Positions 24,701 through 51,127 of a stretch of DNA of 64,000 nt are shown piece after piece; the first letter of the stretch is position 1, and each line of letters opens with the position of its first letter. Position numbers and translations under genes: made by a program. Below the pieces are notes generated by a model. The model worked only from the letters and a program-made list of their open reading frames with translations, made no database searches and was not told the origin of the DNA. Source of the stretch: Larimichthys crocea (taxonomy: Eukaryota > Chordata > Actinopteri > Sciaenidae); NCBI RefSeq assembly GCF_000972845.2, contig NC_040027.1, forward strand, positions 12,329,760 to 12,393,759, read 5' to 3'.

Positions 24701-25500
24701 TTTTTCTCAGACACAAAAAATAAATCAAATGCATTTTAAACATTAAATTATGAAACAGAAATGTGTTCTTTTCTAAATTTTATTTCATTACTATAAAAAC
24801 ATTTATCTCATTAGTATTAATAATCAAGAGATAAGTAAATTTACTGCATTGTCATTTGTATCTTTTCTTCATTGGTTCTATTTTTCCTCTTCTTTCTAAA
24901 ACACCCTGAAAACTATTTTAATTTCTGCTAATTAATATACTATAAATATTTACTTCTTTAGTATTAATAATTACCAGTGATGGAACGTTTACTCAAGTAG
25001 GCTGTTTTTAAGTTAGGCCTACTTGTACTGTACTAATGAAGAATTTATATGCTTGTACTCAACGACCTTTCAGAGGGAAATATTGCACTTATTACTTCCC
25101 TACATTTATTTATTTACAATTAAAACATATGTTATTATAAATGAAATAACCCAGCAGCATATAAAGTAGACCTAGTTAAAATCAGTCCTACCAGCTGCAA
25201 CATGAAGAGTATTTTTATGTTTACTTAAATAAATAATTTGAAGACTTCTTCCGGCACTGCTAAGGCTTCTCTTTATCGGGTCTAATAATGATCACTTAAT
25301 CTATAGAAAGGAGATTTCTGTGTTGCAACCGAGCATTCAAACTGATCTAAAGTTTCCCCTCAAAAACTCTGATCAAAGTTCAGTGTCCGTCTCGGAGCAG
25401 CAGCCTCTTTCATGTGGTCGTCTTTAGTTCCAGTAGAGAGAGAGACTCCTCCCTGGCAGCAGGCTGCTCAGCTGAAGCGCCTCTCTCCATCCTCAGCTTC
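21780..25500. other. srd5a3-kdr intergenic DNA, no gene recognised
   Basis: No coding exon pattern is seen on either strand. It holds a (TC)n run at about 23592-23619, a dispersed-repeat copy at about 22790-23000 (also at 46405) and long A/T-rich stretches at 24300-25250. Any kdr promoter and endothelial enhancers upstream of the gene would lie here. Confidence 0.6.
22790..23000. repeat. Dispersed repeat, copy 1
   Basis: Contains ATGAAGCCAATGTGGAAGTG and GTGGCCACTTGAGGCTG. A diverged second copy lies at about 46405-46460, with GTGAAGCCAGTGTGGCAGTG. The family is unclassified. Confidence 0.5.
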
Positions 25501-25506
25501 AGCTCC

Positions 25507-25566
25507 ATGGGGACAGACGCACTTTACCCTCTGCTGATCACCGTCCACTGCTGCTGCTTCTCATGA
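25507..25566 (+). other. Possible kdr upstream ORF 1 (19 codons)
   Basis: ATG GGG ACA... to TGA in the region that probably forms the kdr 5' UTR. It encodes MGTDALYPLLITVHCCCFS. A further short frame starts at ATG 25563-25565. Whether it is transcribed depends on the unknown transcription start. Confidence 0.3.
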
Positions 25567-25677
25567 CTTTCACAGTGTTTTCTCGGGAGTGGAATATAAA
25601 ACATCAGAAGTTGATGGATTAGTACTAAGCCTGTAGGACTGTTATTACTGTGCTGAAGTAGTTTTTATTTTTATTGG

Positions 25678-25712
25678 ATGTTCATGAGGACTTTGTCCAT
25701 GACTTCTGTCGG

Positions 25713-25716
<4 letters not shown>
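25678..25716 (+). other. Upstream ORF overlapping the kdr start codon
   Basis: ATG at 25678-25680 opens a 12-codon frame that stops at TGA 25714-25716. The kdr start ATG is 25713-25715, so stop and start overlap as ATGA, followed directly by a second in-frame ATG (25716-25718). Confidence 0.6.
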
Positions 25717-39593
<13,877 letters not shown>

Positions 39594-40150
39594 CCCCACG
39601 TATCCGCCCAACAACTTAACCCTGAGTCTTTGTCACTGTACAGTATTTGTTTACCTTCCACTGGTTTCACACTTTAGGAACAATGACTTGTAATAGAGCA
39701 GCTCGGGTCTGCTACTGCGGCCCTGAGATATTTTTACAAGAGATAACTTAATAAGTCAGCTGGGGGAAAAAATGAAGGTTGTATGATAAGTTTGTAAGCG
39801 CAGCTCTCTTTGGACAGCCGGAGGAATGCTATCATGTTTACTCAGCGAGTAAAAGGTCTGGGGAGCCGAGACACGAGGACTCACCTACTTCCTGAGGCAC
39901 AATCCACCCACTTCCTCTATTGCAGGAAATGGCATCTGGAATGTTTAGATAATTGAATCAGCAAATGTTTTTTTAAAATCTGGTTGGCACAATAAACGCC
40001 TGGCAAGGAGGCAGTCCTCAGATCAATCAGTTTCACGTTTGTACAGTTCCTTTATGCGTATAACTTGCAGTATTTTATTGAAAGTGTATCACTAAACCTG
40101 CCATAAATGTAACTAGTTTTATAAAATAAAATACTCACAGATTAAGACTG
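39594..40150 (+). other. kdr: Inferred kdr 3' UTR
   Basis: Follows the stop at 39591-39593. AATAAA occurs at 39991-39996 and 40125-40130; the latter lies in a dense ATAAAATAAAAT context and is the likelier main signal. Confidence 0.5.
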
Positions 40151-41670
40151 TTTTTTGTGACTTTTTTTTACTTTTAACATTGTTTGTTTGACACGAAACA
40201 TCTCCCGTATGTTCATCCCAAACTTGATAATCCATGAGTGTGTTTGTCTCTTTGTATCGTACACCTCTCATTTCCTTTCTCTGTGTCTTACACAAAGAAA
40301 ACAATACTTTCTCAGCCTTGGTCATTTTGTGTGTGTGTGTGTCCCCTATAGGAACAATGTCCGTCCAACCTTGGGTATTTTCTTAGCTCTATTCAACCCA
40401 CAATAGCCCTGTCAAGGCCAGCGTGTACCAGTATGACAACAAAGTAAATGGCAGATTTGAAAAAAAAAAAAAAAAAGCTGGTTTCATAGCCTAGGAGGAA
40501 ACAAAATTCCCACACTTCCATGGCTTAAGGTGAATGTCTTGTGAACGCTGATGACTTTTGTTTGAGGATTATGTCACTACACTAAAACTTAAAGGTGCTG
40601 CTCAGTGGGTGATTTGGTGCATGGGAACACAACGTATTGTGTCTGCAATCAAGGGCAACAAACCTCAGCTAATTATAGCGTACTAGAGGAAATGACCCGG
40701 AGCCTCTGAGGAGTTGTTTCCACACTTCCACACGTAATACTGGGGTGTTTAAATTTAGAAAATCCTCCCGATTGACGCTGGAGGAGGCCAGGAGGACGAA
40801 ATCAAGACAGGGACAGAGGATATTTATGTTTTTAATGCATTGTGTTTTTGCAGCTTCAGCAAGAAAATGGATGTAAATGCTATGCTTAATGTTACTTAAT
40901 ATGAAGAACACCCTCCTCAAGCACAAGATGTCAGTATAGTTTCTCTTTAATGATAACTGGGCAATAGTGCCCTCTATTGTGCTAAAGGTGTAAATACACA
41001 TCAGGTGTGTCTGTTTTCTCCTCAATTCAGACAGCTGATTAATGGCTCTGTCTGTCTGAAACAACAGACAAAGTCACAACACGCCTTTCACTGCAGGAAT
41101 TCAGTCTAATTTCCTCAGGAATGGACAGACAGGCTGAAGGCGGAGAGCTCTGCACTGGCAGGAAATACTTTGGCATTCACGAAACCATCTCGAACAGACT
41201 GCCAGCTCACCAAATGGAGCCAGACAAGACAAGATAAACAGGCAGATAACCACAGACAGGCGGACCCTACCCACCTGATGACCAGCACGTGATTGTTAAC
41301 AGCTGCTGTAGTGTTGGTAGAGAGGTTAATTACAGAGTGCATGCATGCTCTATTTTTGAGGTGTCATTGATTTCAGGTGCACAAACCTCTAACCATAGAA
41401 CTGGAGTATATAGGACCTTGGGTCCAGTCAAGTGCAACCACAAAAGACACAGCAGCCAGCTAATATTACTTACTAGTCCAACAGCAAGAAGCCTAAGGTC
41501 CTCTTCAGTTCTGTCATTACGTCCATAGAGGCTGCTGAGCCAGGTTACATTGCCGGCTTTCTCAGCTCCAGTTCTGGCACGACGCCATCTCTGCTCCCCG
41601 TCAACATTCCTTTTCCCAGAGGTCCAAAACACCTGTGGTAAAAACACTAAAACTACCCAGGTAGGCTGAA

Positions 41671-41955
41671 GAAACTGAGCTAACATTGGTTCACAGCAGC
41701 TACAGTCGGCAGCAGTTTACTTTACCGTCCATCAGTAAACTCTGTGAATCACATAGTGTCGATGTGCAGCAGCCGGAGGACATCAGAAGGAAAACCAGAA
41801 AACATTTTCTCCATAAAATATGATCCAGTTTCACCAAAACCGGGGAAATAGTTGGTGCTGTAAAGCAGAAAATCCAGAGCACAAAGTAGCAAAAATTCTT
41901 CACAAACTGTTATTTCATGGTAGAAACGTTACGCAGTTTTGCTTTAATTTGAATT
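41671..41955 (+). repeat. Intergenic repeat family, copy 1
   Basis: Contains AACTGAGCTAACATTGG, CAGCAGCTACAGTCGGCAGC, ACATTTTCTCCATAAAATAT and, further on, GTAGAAACGTTACGCAG. Shares these blocks in order with copies at 43189 and 46998. Confidence 0.7.
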
Positions 41956-43188
41956 AATTTCAAACTGGATGTTATTCAATAAATAAATTAGATAAATATC
42001 CACAAATCGAGTCGGTGCAACGACTAAACATATAATATATGAGTGCAGGAAGAAGCAAGTACAGATGTTTAAATTGTTGTGCTAAAAGTAATGATTAAAA
42101 AAGTGAAAAGCAATAGACTGATATAGTTTAAGTAACGTATAAATGGTTTAAATAGTTAATTAATGGATAAATAGTTGAAGTAGTTTGCTTAAAGTAGCGG
42201 ATGAATGAATTAGCTGAATGTCATGAGGGTGGAAAACATGAACTTGTCATGCTCATATTGTACACAGCAATAAATCTACAATACTACAATATGCTTTAAG
42301 CCAAACACAAGGTTCTTAGGATGTACAGCTCCACCTCGAATAACTCCACATGATCTCAGACGACATAGAAAGGTTTTTTCAAGCTATAACTCTCACCACT
42401 AAGTGGTAGCAACGCTCCAACATCAGTTCAACTCTGCTCAGTCAGATCCCAAAGAGGAGTCACCTCGTGGCACACCTTAAAACGAACACCCTGTCATCCT
42501 GATGGTATGTAACATTTGGTATGTGAAGAGGGAAGAGATGAAGGAAATGTGCAGTCGACAAAATCTACATTGCTCTTTCTACTCATCTGTCAAACCACGT
42601 CAGACCCAAGACACCTTCATGAACACACACAGACACACAAGTGATAGATTGTCAGATTTAAATTGTCGTGTCACTCAGAGATATTTCCTATGGACACGTT
42701 CTGTCAGTAGATTGTCAGTTCACAAGGAGCTGTCTAACTAAAAACAGCATCAATCACAGGATTAGTTGATCACACACATGCACGAACACACTAGTTTAAC
42801 AGATATGATTGTTTCAGGGACGGGCCTTATCTTATATTCTTGTCACATCTCTTGTCTCTTGCCCTGGGCTTTTAAAGGCTGCTTACACAGGCCTGTCACT
42901 CACTCACTGGCAGTACAGATGAACTTCTGTGATACACGACAACAGCTCAGTACAGATCAACTCTCGTGGCATTTGGTGTTCAGAGGCAGGGAGGGGACGA
43001 GATCGCCTCAGAGCGCCATACAACATGACAAGTAAGGTATTGATTGAAACACAAAGAACGCAAATGATAATGGTACGGTTGGTGGATAATGAATTAGATG
43101 TTTTATTGTAGCCGCTGACGCCTGGAGCTTATTGTGCATTTCATTTTGTGTCATCGTGGGTAGTGTCTGAGTGAAGAGGAGCTGGCTA

Positions 43189-43390
43189 ACAAACTGAGCT
43201 AACAGCAGTTTAATTCACTGTCCATCAGGATAATCACAGAGAGTTCATGTGCAGCGGAGGGAGAACCAGAAAAGTTTCACCATAAAAAGTGAAATGATCG
43301 TGTGACGTGCCATGAACGTCAGTGTGTTTTTATTCCATGGAAGAAAAGTTACGCAATGTTGATTTAAAGTTGTTTGAAGTGTGTGTTTCT
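43189..43390 (+). repeat. Intergenic repeat family, copy 2
   Basis: Contains AACTGAGCTAACAGCAG, CACTGTCCATCAGG, AATCACAGAGAGTTCATGTG and then CATGGAAGAAAAGTTACGCA. Shorter than copy 1, missing the ACATTTTCTCC block. Confidence 0.65.
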
Positions 43391-44887
43391 TTTTCAGGAA
43401 TGGAAAACATTTCAGGATGTAAATAAATAGTTTTGCCGTTTCGAATGACTCAACATTATGACATTTCAGAGATTATCATCTAAGTGATTTATGTGTGTGG
43501 ATAAACTGCGAGCAAACCATGTCTGGAGATCATTTTAACACAGGTTTATCCAATGACTCGGAGCCTCAGATTTCCCATGGTGCCTTTTATCCACATCACA
43601 TTGTTTGCGGAGGTTGGACAAGTTAATGTGGTGTAGGAGGACATGAATAAAGTGGCACAGCGCCAGCCAAACACCGTTAATGCAATTCAGCTATCTGCAG
43701 CTGGTATCGGGGCATGAACCGAGCGATTCCTACGCAACTTCAGAGTAAACTCACAACAACTGATTGCACAATTATCCATTATGTATTGAGCGAAACAGGA
43801 TGTGCTGCCTCACTGTTATTGTGTCTCTTGTCCTACAAGGGACTGAAATCTGCAGAGCCAGATAAGCGTACCGGCCTGACTGTCCATTCACAAATTTCTC
43901 ATGAGGTCACTCAGCTGTTGGATATCAAAAGCCAGCGGGGTGGCTGAGGTGGGGGTGGAGGTATGAAAGTATTAACCCTCAGGATGTTTTTCTCTCTGTC
44001 ATGATAACACTGCAGCTTCCTTCCTTCCAAAAAAAAAGGTTCTGTCCAATTACAGTAACTACACCGCATATCAAGGAAAAGAGAAGTATCTGTGTCACCG
44101 GTCTTCTGTGTTTGTGTGTACGTGCACGTGTTTATGAATAATTCATTCACAAGTGTTGTTGTGCCGGTCAAGCACAGCTGTACAGGAAGGAGACCCTCTC
44201 AGGTTATCGCTGCTCTCACCGGACACTCACGTCATTCCCCAGCTACACCGCAGATGTGTGTTTTCTCTGCCCCTGAGAGGGAAAACATGGCAGGAAAACT
44301 ACAGCGGTGGCAGGGACAAAACACAGAGGGAAAAAGTCCGGCGTGTTGTTGCACAATTCCTCAAAATAAGCTGGAACTGAAATCACAAGAGAAAGCCAGA
44401 AAACCAAATCGGATTCATAAATTTAACACAGTGCACGTCATTCCCATTAAATGTATAGTTGTGAAACTCAACATGAAAGCAATATATGAAAATAAATGCT
44501 GTCTTTGTGTGCCAGTACTTTAAACTCTAAACATGCATTCAGTGCTGCAAACTGGCATATTTATAATCAGTAATCGGCAGTGAAAATGGCATCACATCAT
44601 TTAAATAGACCACAGACCCGAAAGTCAAACTTCAGGCATGTTAACTTGAGAGCATCAAGAGATGATTTTACCATGAAAAACTCGAATCGAATTCTTAAAT
44701 CTGCTCTCACAGGTGCTCCTGTCACTAATGCGTAGCAATGCATATTTTAATCAAGGGGAAATTAAACTGTCTGAGGAAAAGAAATGTAAATATCAGCGTG
44801 TTATTTGCCACCTTTTGTAATGCACTTCTCTCTTATGATTTACCTGAAACCAGCTTGATTTTGATGTATTTAAAAAAATGGACAACA

Positions 44888-44948
44888 TCTTTCTTCCTCT
44901 TCTTCTTTTTCCTCTTCTTCTTTTTCTTCTTCTTCTTTTTCTTCTTCA
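44888..44948. repeat. 60-nt polypyrimidine (TTC/CTT) tract
   Basis: A run of only C and T, with mirror-like TTC/CTT symmetry, a sequence type able to form triplex (H-DNA). It creates a spurious poly-Phe open frame. Confidence 0.85.
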
Positions 44949-45219
44949 CTGGAAGTCAACTAAAGCTCCCTCCAACACGGTGGCTCACTGATATCACGTC
45001 CTTTCTAAAGCTAGAGATTAAATATTCAGTGAGAGCTAATCCGGATAAGTTGTTTGTTGGGGTCATCTGTCTCTTGTCTTCCTTTGTTTTGATTTTATGC
45101 GTGTATGAGCACACCTTCAAAAAAGGAAAGTGTGATTACTTACAAAACTTCTGATTATACTTTTACTAGATTTCTATGTTTAAACTCTCTCCTGTATTTC
45201 TTCATTTTATCTCTTTGTG

Positions 45220-45495
45220 GGCAGCTGTGGCTCAGGACACTGGACACTGGAGGTAGAGTGTGTCGTCCACTAATCAGATAATCGGTGGTTTGCATGTTGA
45301 AGTGTCCTTGAGCAAGATACTGAACCCCCAAATTGCTCCTGATGCTGCGTGTCAGTGCGTAAATGTGTATGAACGTTAGCTGATGCACTTATGGCACCTT
45401 GCATGGCGGCACCTTGCATGTATGTGTGAACAGGTGAATGTTATATGTAATGTAAAAGCGCCTCCAGTAGTCGGAAGACTAGAAGGGATCCATAT
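45220..45495 (+). mobile_element. tRNA-derived fish SINE, second family
   Basis: The head reads GCAGCTGTGGCTCAGGA and GGAGGTAGAGTG. The body contains GAAGTGTCCTTGAGCAAGAT and TACTGAACCCCCAAATTGCT. The tail reads GGCACCTTGCATG (twice), AAAGCGCCTC and TCGGAAGACTAGAA. These blocks in this order are typical of a very common fish SINE. Confidence 0.75.
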
Positions 45496-46404
45496 GAGCA
45501 CAGTCTGTTTACAATGTAATTAAAAAAACTGAACAAAAATGAATATAAAACGTGTTTAATAGCCGTCAGTGGAGTTATATTTACTTAATTGAATCTAAAA
45601 CAATCAGTTTAGCACTCCAGGCTCAAAGTTAGATTTTTAAGCAAACACATAGTGAGAGCTGTTATCAGATAAAAGGGGAGAGAGAGGAGGAGCGCTCAAA
45701 AATATTGATTTTGCAAATTTGCTTTCACCACACTTGGCCTTTTAAACACACACACTGACACATGTCTTTCTCATGAGAAAATATGACCTCACATACACTC
45801 TGCCCGGTCGAATTAGGACAAATGTGTAAGTGTGCAATCATCATTCAGGTCGCAGGAAGTAGCGGCTGTTGGTGCGAGCCTGCCTTCCGTTTCTGTCACC
45901 TGCGTGTTATCAATTTCAAAATCCCCAACGCTAAACAGGACACGACAACGGCAGCGTACGATGAGCAAGCTACGTGCTGAGGTTAGGTTACCCTGACCCT
46001 GACCTGGTCACTAACACTGCATACGTGACACTGTGGCTGCATTCTGCACTTCGTGAAGGCCAAAGATGATTAGGTAGGTCTGATAGTGCAAGACTATCAG
46101 GCCTTAGCCATCTAGGCTAAAAATAATAAACATAATTATATATTATATTATATAATTATATAATATAAACAAAATTAAAGCAAGACTTCAGATTCTGGCT
46201 GCTTTAGAAGTAGCTTTGACATAATGTTTGTTAGATAGCAGCTGAGCTGAGAACACAGTAAGCTATTCTGTTATATCAAGCATATCATTAGTAAGGTAAT
46301 GATAGGTGAACTGTTGCACAAGCTTGCAGTGCAGCAGGTGTCAGGTGAGGGCTGAAGGTTCAATGCATATCTGCAGGCATGAGTCCTGCTCTGATCTCTG
46401 TGTC

Positions 46405-46470
46405 TGTGAAGTGAAGCCAGTGTGGCAGTGCCAAAAACTGCAGTTTCTTCAACGGCCACGTCAAACTCCA
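46405..46470. repeat. Dispersed repeat, copy 2
   Basis: GTGAAGCCAGTGTGGCAGTG then CCAAAAACTGCAGTTTCTTC, matching the block at 22795-22855. Confidence 0.5.
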
Positions 46471-46997
46471 TGCATGCTTTAATTTACCTGTTCATGACAG
46501 CTGTAGTGAGGCTGAATTTTTATATTAAGGCTTAAATTAACAGTGTGAACGCTTTGATTGACAGGTGGGCGCCGTTACAGGTGGCTTCTTTGAGCACCCA
46601 GGTTAAATTCAGGTCCACCGATGATATCTGTTTTAGTGAACACTATAGCGAGCATATTCTCACAGCTTCACTGTGCAGTCAGATCTGTGCAGCGTAATAC
46701 GTCGTGAATGGCACAGTTGGGTTTAGGCATAGGAATACATCAATTCAGACGATGTCGTGCAAAGGGAAAGGGGCTGCCTCTTGCTCGGTTACTCTCTACT
46801 TTTCTCTTCCTCCATCATCTCCTCGCCACCTCTGCCATTATGTCACATATTGCCCACTTGCACAGCTCTAGCACTTCACTCCCGGTCAGCATTCCCCATC
46901 CCCCCAAGTCTAAAAACCTCCTCTTCTTCCCAGTAGTCTGAGATACGAACACTAACACTGCCCTGGTACTTTGAGCTCACAGTTCAGACAGCCCAGA

Positions 46998-47240
46998 ACT
47001 CAGAACAAACTGAGCTCACATTAGCTAACAGCAGCTACAGTTGGCAGCAGCTTATTTTACAGTCCATTAGGAAACTCTGTAAATCACAGAGAGTTGAGGC
47101 AGAGCAGCTGGAGGACTTCGAAGGGAAATCCAGGAAACATTTTCTCCATAAAATATATTCCAGTATGTTTTGCCGTAAATCACTACATACCTTCTGTGGG
47201 TGGTCTTACTTAGCACAAAGTTACACAGTGCAAGAAGAGT
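46998..47240 (+). repeat. Intergenic repeat family, copy 3
   Basis: Contains CTAACAGCAGCTACAGTTGG, CAGTCCATTAGGAAACTCTG, AATCACAGAGAGTTGAGG and AACATTTTCTCCATAAAATA, then AAGTTACACAGTG. Same orientation as copies 1 and 2. Confidence 0.7.
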
Positions 47241-49424
47241 ACAGGGTTGCGGAGCGGGAATAAAATAAACATTAACTTTCTCACAGAGCGTGGCTAAGAT
47301 TGTTCAACTTAAACGCTCGAGGATGATGACAGAGAGACGGTTAATCCGGTACACCCCTATCTGAATAAGCATGGACGTAAGACTGTGTGAGAGAGAGAGA
47401 ATGTGTGCATATGGATGTTTATTTAGCTGTAAACAGCTCAGATTGAGAGGGAAGGAAGGCTGATATCCTTACTCTCAAAATAATGAATGAAGAAACAGGA
47501 TGTTTGGTGCGTACTGTACAAGGTGAAGAGATAAAAGCATTGTGTACGCTACACTGAGTGGGAGGGCTGCAAAATTTCCATCCTCTCAGGTCGTCCGGGG
47601 TTGATGTCAGTCTTGAAACTTTTCGTTTAGGTGAAAATGGGATGAAACGATTCCACGAAAGACTTCATGAAAGCAAACAAACAAAAAAAAAAAATCAGGC
47701 TGATTTGTTATTATAAATGACATGAGACAGAAGAAGACTGGCCGGCCAAGAGAATAACATTTCTTCTTTCTTTATTTAGACTGAAAACAACAGTGAAGTG
47801 TTCTTGATTCAAATCCTTTGAAGAAAGAAGAAATCCCTGATTTGGTCCAAAACATATGTTTATAAGAGTGTCAGAATGACAGAATTAGTTATTTTTTGTT
47901 GTTTCAAAACCTAATTTTATTAGACTGAAACATAACTAAGGGAGGTAAACAGAGTCTGATTTCAAACTTCAAGCAGGGAGCTGCCCTTTCTAGTCAATGA
48001 CCTCCAAACATCCTGTGGAGTTTCAGGCAGCTTAAACCATACCTAAAAAAAACAAAGAGTAGCCACAGGGCAGTCTCCCTTCAGGGACGTTAAACCTCAT
48101 AATACCAGCAAACGACTTAGGATAACACCACAGATGAACCAAAAAACATTCACTTATGGCCCCTAAATCATGTGCAGGTGACTCAACATGACTGTGGATC
48201 CTGGAAATACGACATAAACCAGCAGATAAAAGACTCTCAAATGACCGTGCACCCTCATATCTTTCTGCTGATCGTTTCCTAAACAGGATATTGACTTTGA
48301 TATAAGGCTGACCCTAAATCCCATTTTAATTATTGCAACACTGACCCTCAAAAACACAGTGTAGGTATGAAAAACATGTGTTATCTCAAATTAAGCAGAA
48401 TGATTTCTCCTCTTCGCCCACAGTCAACACAGCTCGATATTTCTTAGACATGTGTGCACTTGCTTTTGTTATGGAGAAAATGTTTCTGTATTACAGAAGA
48501 ACTCACAATGAGCCAGTCATAACAGCCACTAAAAAATGTTGTTGATGTCGGTACCTTAAAACGGCATACATTGTTTGCACCGTGTCTATTGTTTGTAGTA
48601 AAATACACAGAGGTTAGACATAGAACCTGCTGTAATAACAAAAACTCATTAACTCACTTATCGGGACAATCAACGGTAACAAAAGAAACCACCTCAGGCC
48701 TTTTTTTTAAAAAAAATAAAAAATCCTGCAAATGACTGCATCTGCTTCAGCTAAAAGCGTCCCACTAAAGAAAGACACTCTCAACACCTCCGAATCCACA
48801 AAAGAAGACTTATGCATATACATACATGCAATGTCACATACCAGACATGGAATTGCATTTGTCAGACTAAACAGCCTGTCTGTCACCATATCACATGTAT
48901 AGCTGGGCCGTGATGTTTCTTCAGCTGTCTCATGGTATGCAGCCCATGTGTCAATCAGCTATTTGTGTAGAATATTACAGAGAACCAAAAGAATGCTATA
49001 CATTCCTGCAGCACACAGGTATAATCAGTAAGAAAGCTATATCAAAGGATTGCAGGGTTGTTGTTATATCAAGGTATCATTATCATCAGCTATAATCAGA
49101 AAACTTGTTTTAGCATCACATAGGCTGTGCCCATGCAGAATCGCTCTCTATTTACTATACATTGCAGCATATTTACAGTACAGTCATATTGCAAGATCTC
49201 ATCGGGACATCGCCATCAGCCACCACTGTACTTTGTGTACATTCTAGTATTAGCGTGTAGCTCAAATATGTTACAGTATTACAGTAATTTACCTGATGTG
49301 TTATTTAAAGCGTTTTTGCTGGAGATAGTAGACAAGATACGATGTACGCTTCGACCATGTTCTGCATGTAGGATAAGCTTGAGCCATTTGCAACACTGCA
49401 GGCAAGTACAGCCACAAGTAGCCA

Positions 49425-49600
49425 GTTCAGGCTGTGGTGGAGCAGTTTAGTGTAGGAGACTTTGGGTAGATTGAAGACCAGCCAGGCTGCTGCATACTAG
49501 ATGAGCTGCAGGGGTCTGATGGCACATGCAGGCACGGTTGCCAGGAGCTAGTTGCAGTAGTCTGAATAGAAGATGATGACAGCCTGAACCTATAATGTCT
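49425..49600 (-). pseudogene. Second L2-like LINE RT fragment, stop-ridden
   Basis: The minus-strand translation reads YSDYCN-stop-LLATVPACAIRPLQLI-stop, then YAAAWLVFNLPK, corresponding to the family's conserved LDYCNSLLAGLP and NAAARLVFNLPK blocks. Two stops lie in this short stretch. Confidence 0.65.
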
Positions 49601-50611
49601 TGTTGTGTGAAGAACAGACACCATGTTGTCACAGAAATGTTGGCTTCTTCTTCAGGTTTTTGCAGTCTGAGGTGGACACGCCACTGAGTTCATGGAGGGA
49701 AGATCCTTTCCCTGGAAGGAAGAGTCGCCTAGTAATGGTTGAGCTTCGGGTGCTGCGTTAGCAACTGCTGAGAGATGTCAGCGAATCATGCAGAGATTCA
49801 TGCTGGCACCTGGGTTTGGGCCGGGGGAAAAGACAGGATGAACTGGGCACAGCCTCAAGGGGACTGCCAGCGAGGCTGTAGATGCTCGTCTTGCGTTGCT
49901 GTAATCGGAGCTTCTTTTGATGAAAAGAGTGAAGAAGATCTTTGCTAGAGCCTTGTTTAGAACATGTATACATTTAAGAGGAAAATAATTGTATAGGTTT
50001 TTTTGAGGGAGTAAAGTGAGAAACTGGAGCTGCTCATGTATAATCTGACTGAAGGTCTTCACACCCTAATTTCCTGTCTCTAGTCATGCATGTTCGCCCA
50101 GATTTCCTCTCTCATTTACACCATATGTGAGGGGACTAAGGGGCTATGAGAAACAGCCTGCTTCAAGTTCCACAATCCAATGCACATATGAGCTATTGCA
50201 GCATATGGCAGTACATTGTATACACTCAAAAACAAAACATTTTAAACACAACATAGAAATAAATTTAATCAGGAATTCGTATTGAGATAAAGTTATCTTA
50301 CAAGAAAGCTCTTAGAACAAAAATAACTCCTATAGTCCTTGAGTACGTTCTAGGACACCTAGCCTGAAGGGAGATTATATGAAAATGAATAAATATACGC
50401 ACACATATATATAGATATATGAAAGTATTACAAAGGGAGTGGCAGTTCATTGCATTTTGAATTTAAATAGTATAAATCCAGTCCAACAAGGACTGCATGA
50501 GGATGAGTGTGCCTGACTCTGGCCCCGTCACCCCCTCACAGTATTATTGACACTGCTCAGCAAATTCAGTATTAAGACAACAAGCTTCGTCATCATTGCT
50601 TTTTTAATGGG

Positions 50612-50652
50612 CTCTTATTTTGAAGGGACTCTATTTTGAAAGACTTTTGTCT

Positions 50653-50690
<38 letters not shown>

Positions 50691-50785
50691 TGCATGCTTG
50701 TATGGTCTTGCGTCTGTTAATGAGTTTTACAAAGTCTTTTATTTTGAATGGACTCTTATTTTGAAAGACTTTTGTCTTGTCTTGT
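50612..50785 (+). repeat. Local duplication around a (GT)n microsatellite
   Basis: The block GGACTCTATTTTGAAAGACT plus TTTGTCTTGT (ending about 50654) recurs as GGACTCTTATTTTGAAAGAC plus TTTTGTCTTGT (ending about 50780). Copies are about 125 bp apart, and each is followed by a GT-rich array. Confidence 0.75.
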
Positions 50786-51043
50786 CTTGTCTGTGTGTGT
50801 GTGTGTTTGTGTGTCTGTCTGTCTGTCTGTGTGTGTGTCTGTCTATCTCTCTATGTGTCTGTGTTTGTGTCTGCAAGAGAGAGAAGGATAAAATGGCCAG
50901 CATTAAAAATGTAGTCTTGATAGTCATTGATATCATACAGAGGCTTAAATAAAGTTAATCAAATGCAGGCTTGAGGTTGCCAAGCAACCAGGGTGAGCTG
51001 CGGGTCAGAGTAATTAGGCACAGTTGCGTGCACGCACACTGCG

Positions 51044-51127
51044 TCTCTCCCCTGAGACACTCAGAAAATCTCTAAATGAAGCCCCTCTCTCCCCTGAGAC
51101 ACTCAGAAAATCTCTAAATGAAGCCCC
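51044..51127 (+). repeat. Perfect 42-bp tandem duplication
   Basis: Two adjacent identical 42-bp units (51044-51085, 51086-51127) beginning TCTCTCCCCTGAGACACTCA and ending AAATGAAGCCCC. Only two copies, no spacer structure. Confidence 0.9.

Noticed and set aside
44738..45154. 138-codon ORF with a poly-Phe stretch resembling a membrane segment
   Set aside because: The hydrophobic run is the translation of the TTC/CTT microsatellite; the flanks have no recognisable protein.
49127..49450. 107-codon plus-strand ORF in the kdr-kit interval
   Set aside because: No splice-consistent neighbours or known domain. Its end overlaps a minus-strand LINE RT remnant.
51044..51127. CRISPR-like repeat
   Set aside because: Only two abutting copies without spacers, in a vertebrate genome. 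It is a simple tandem duplication.
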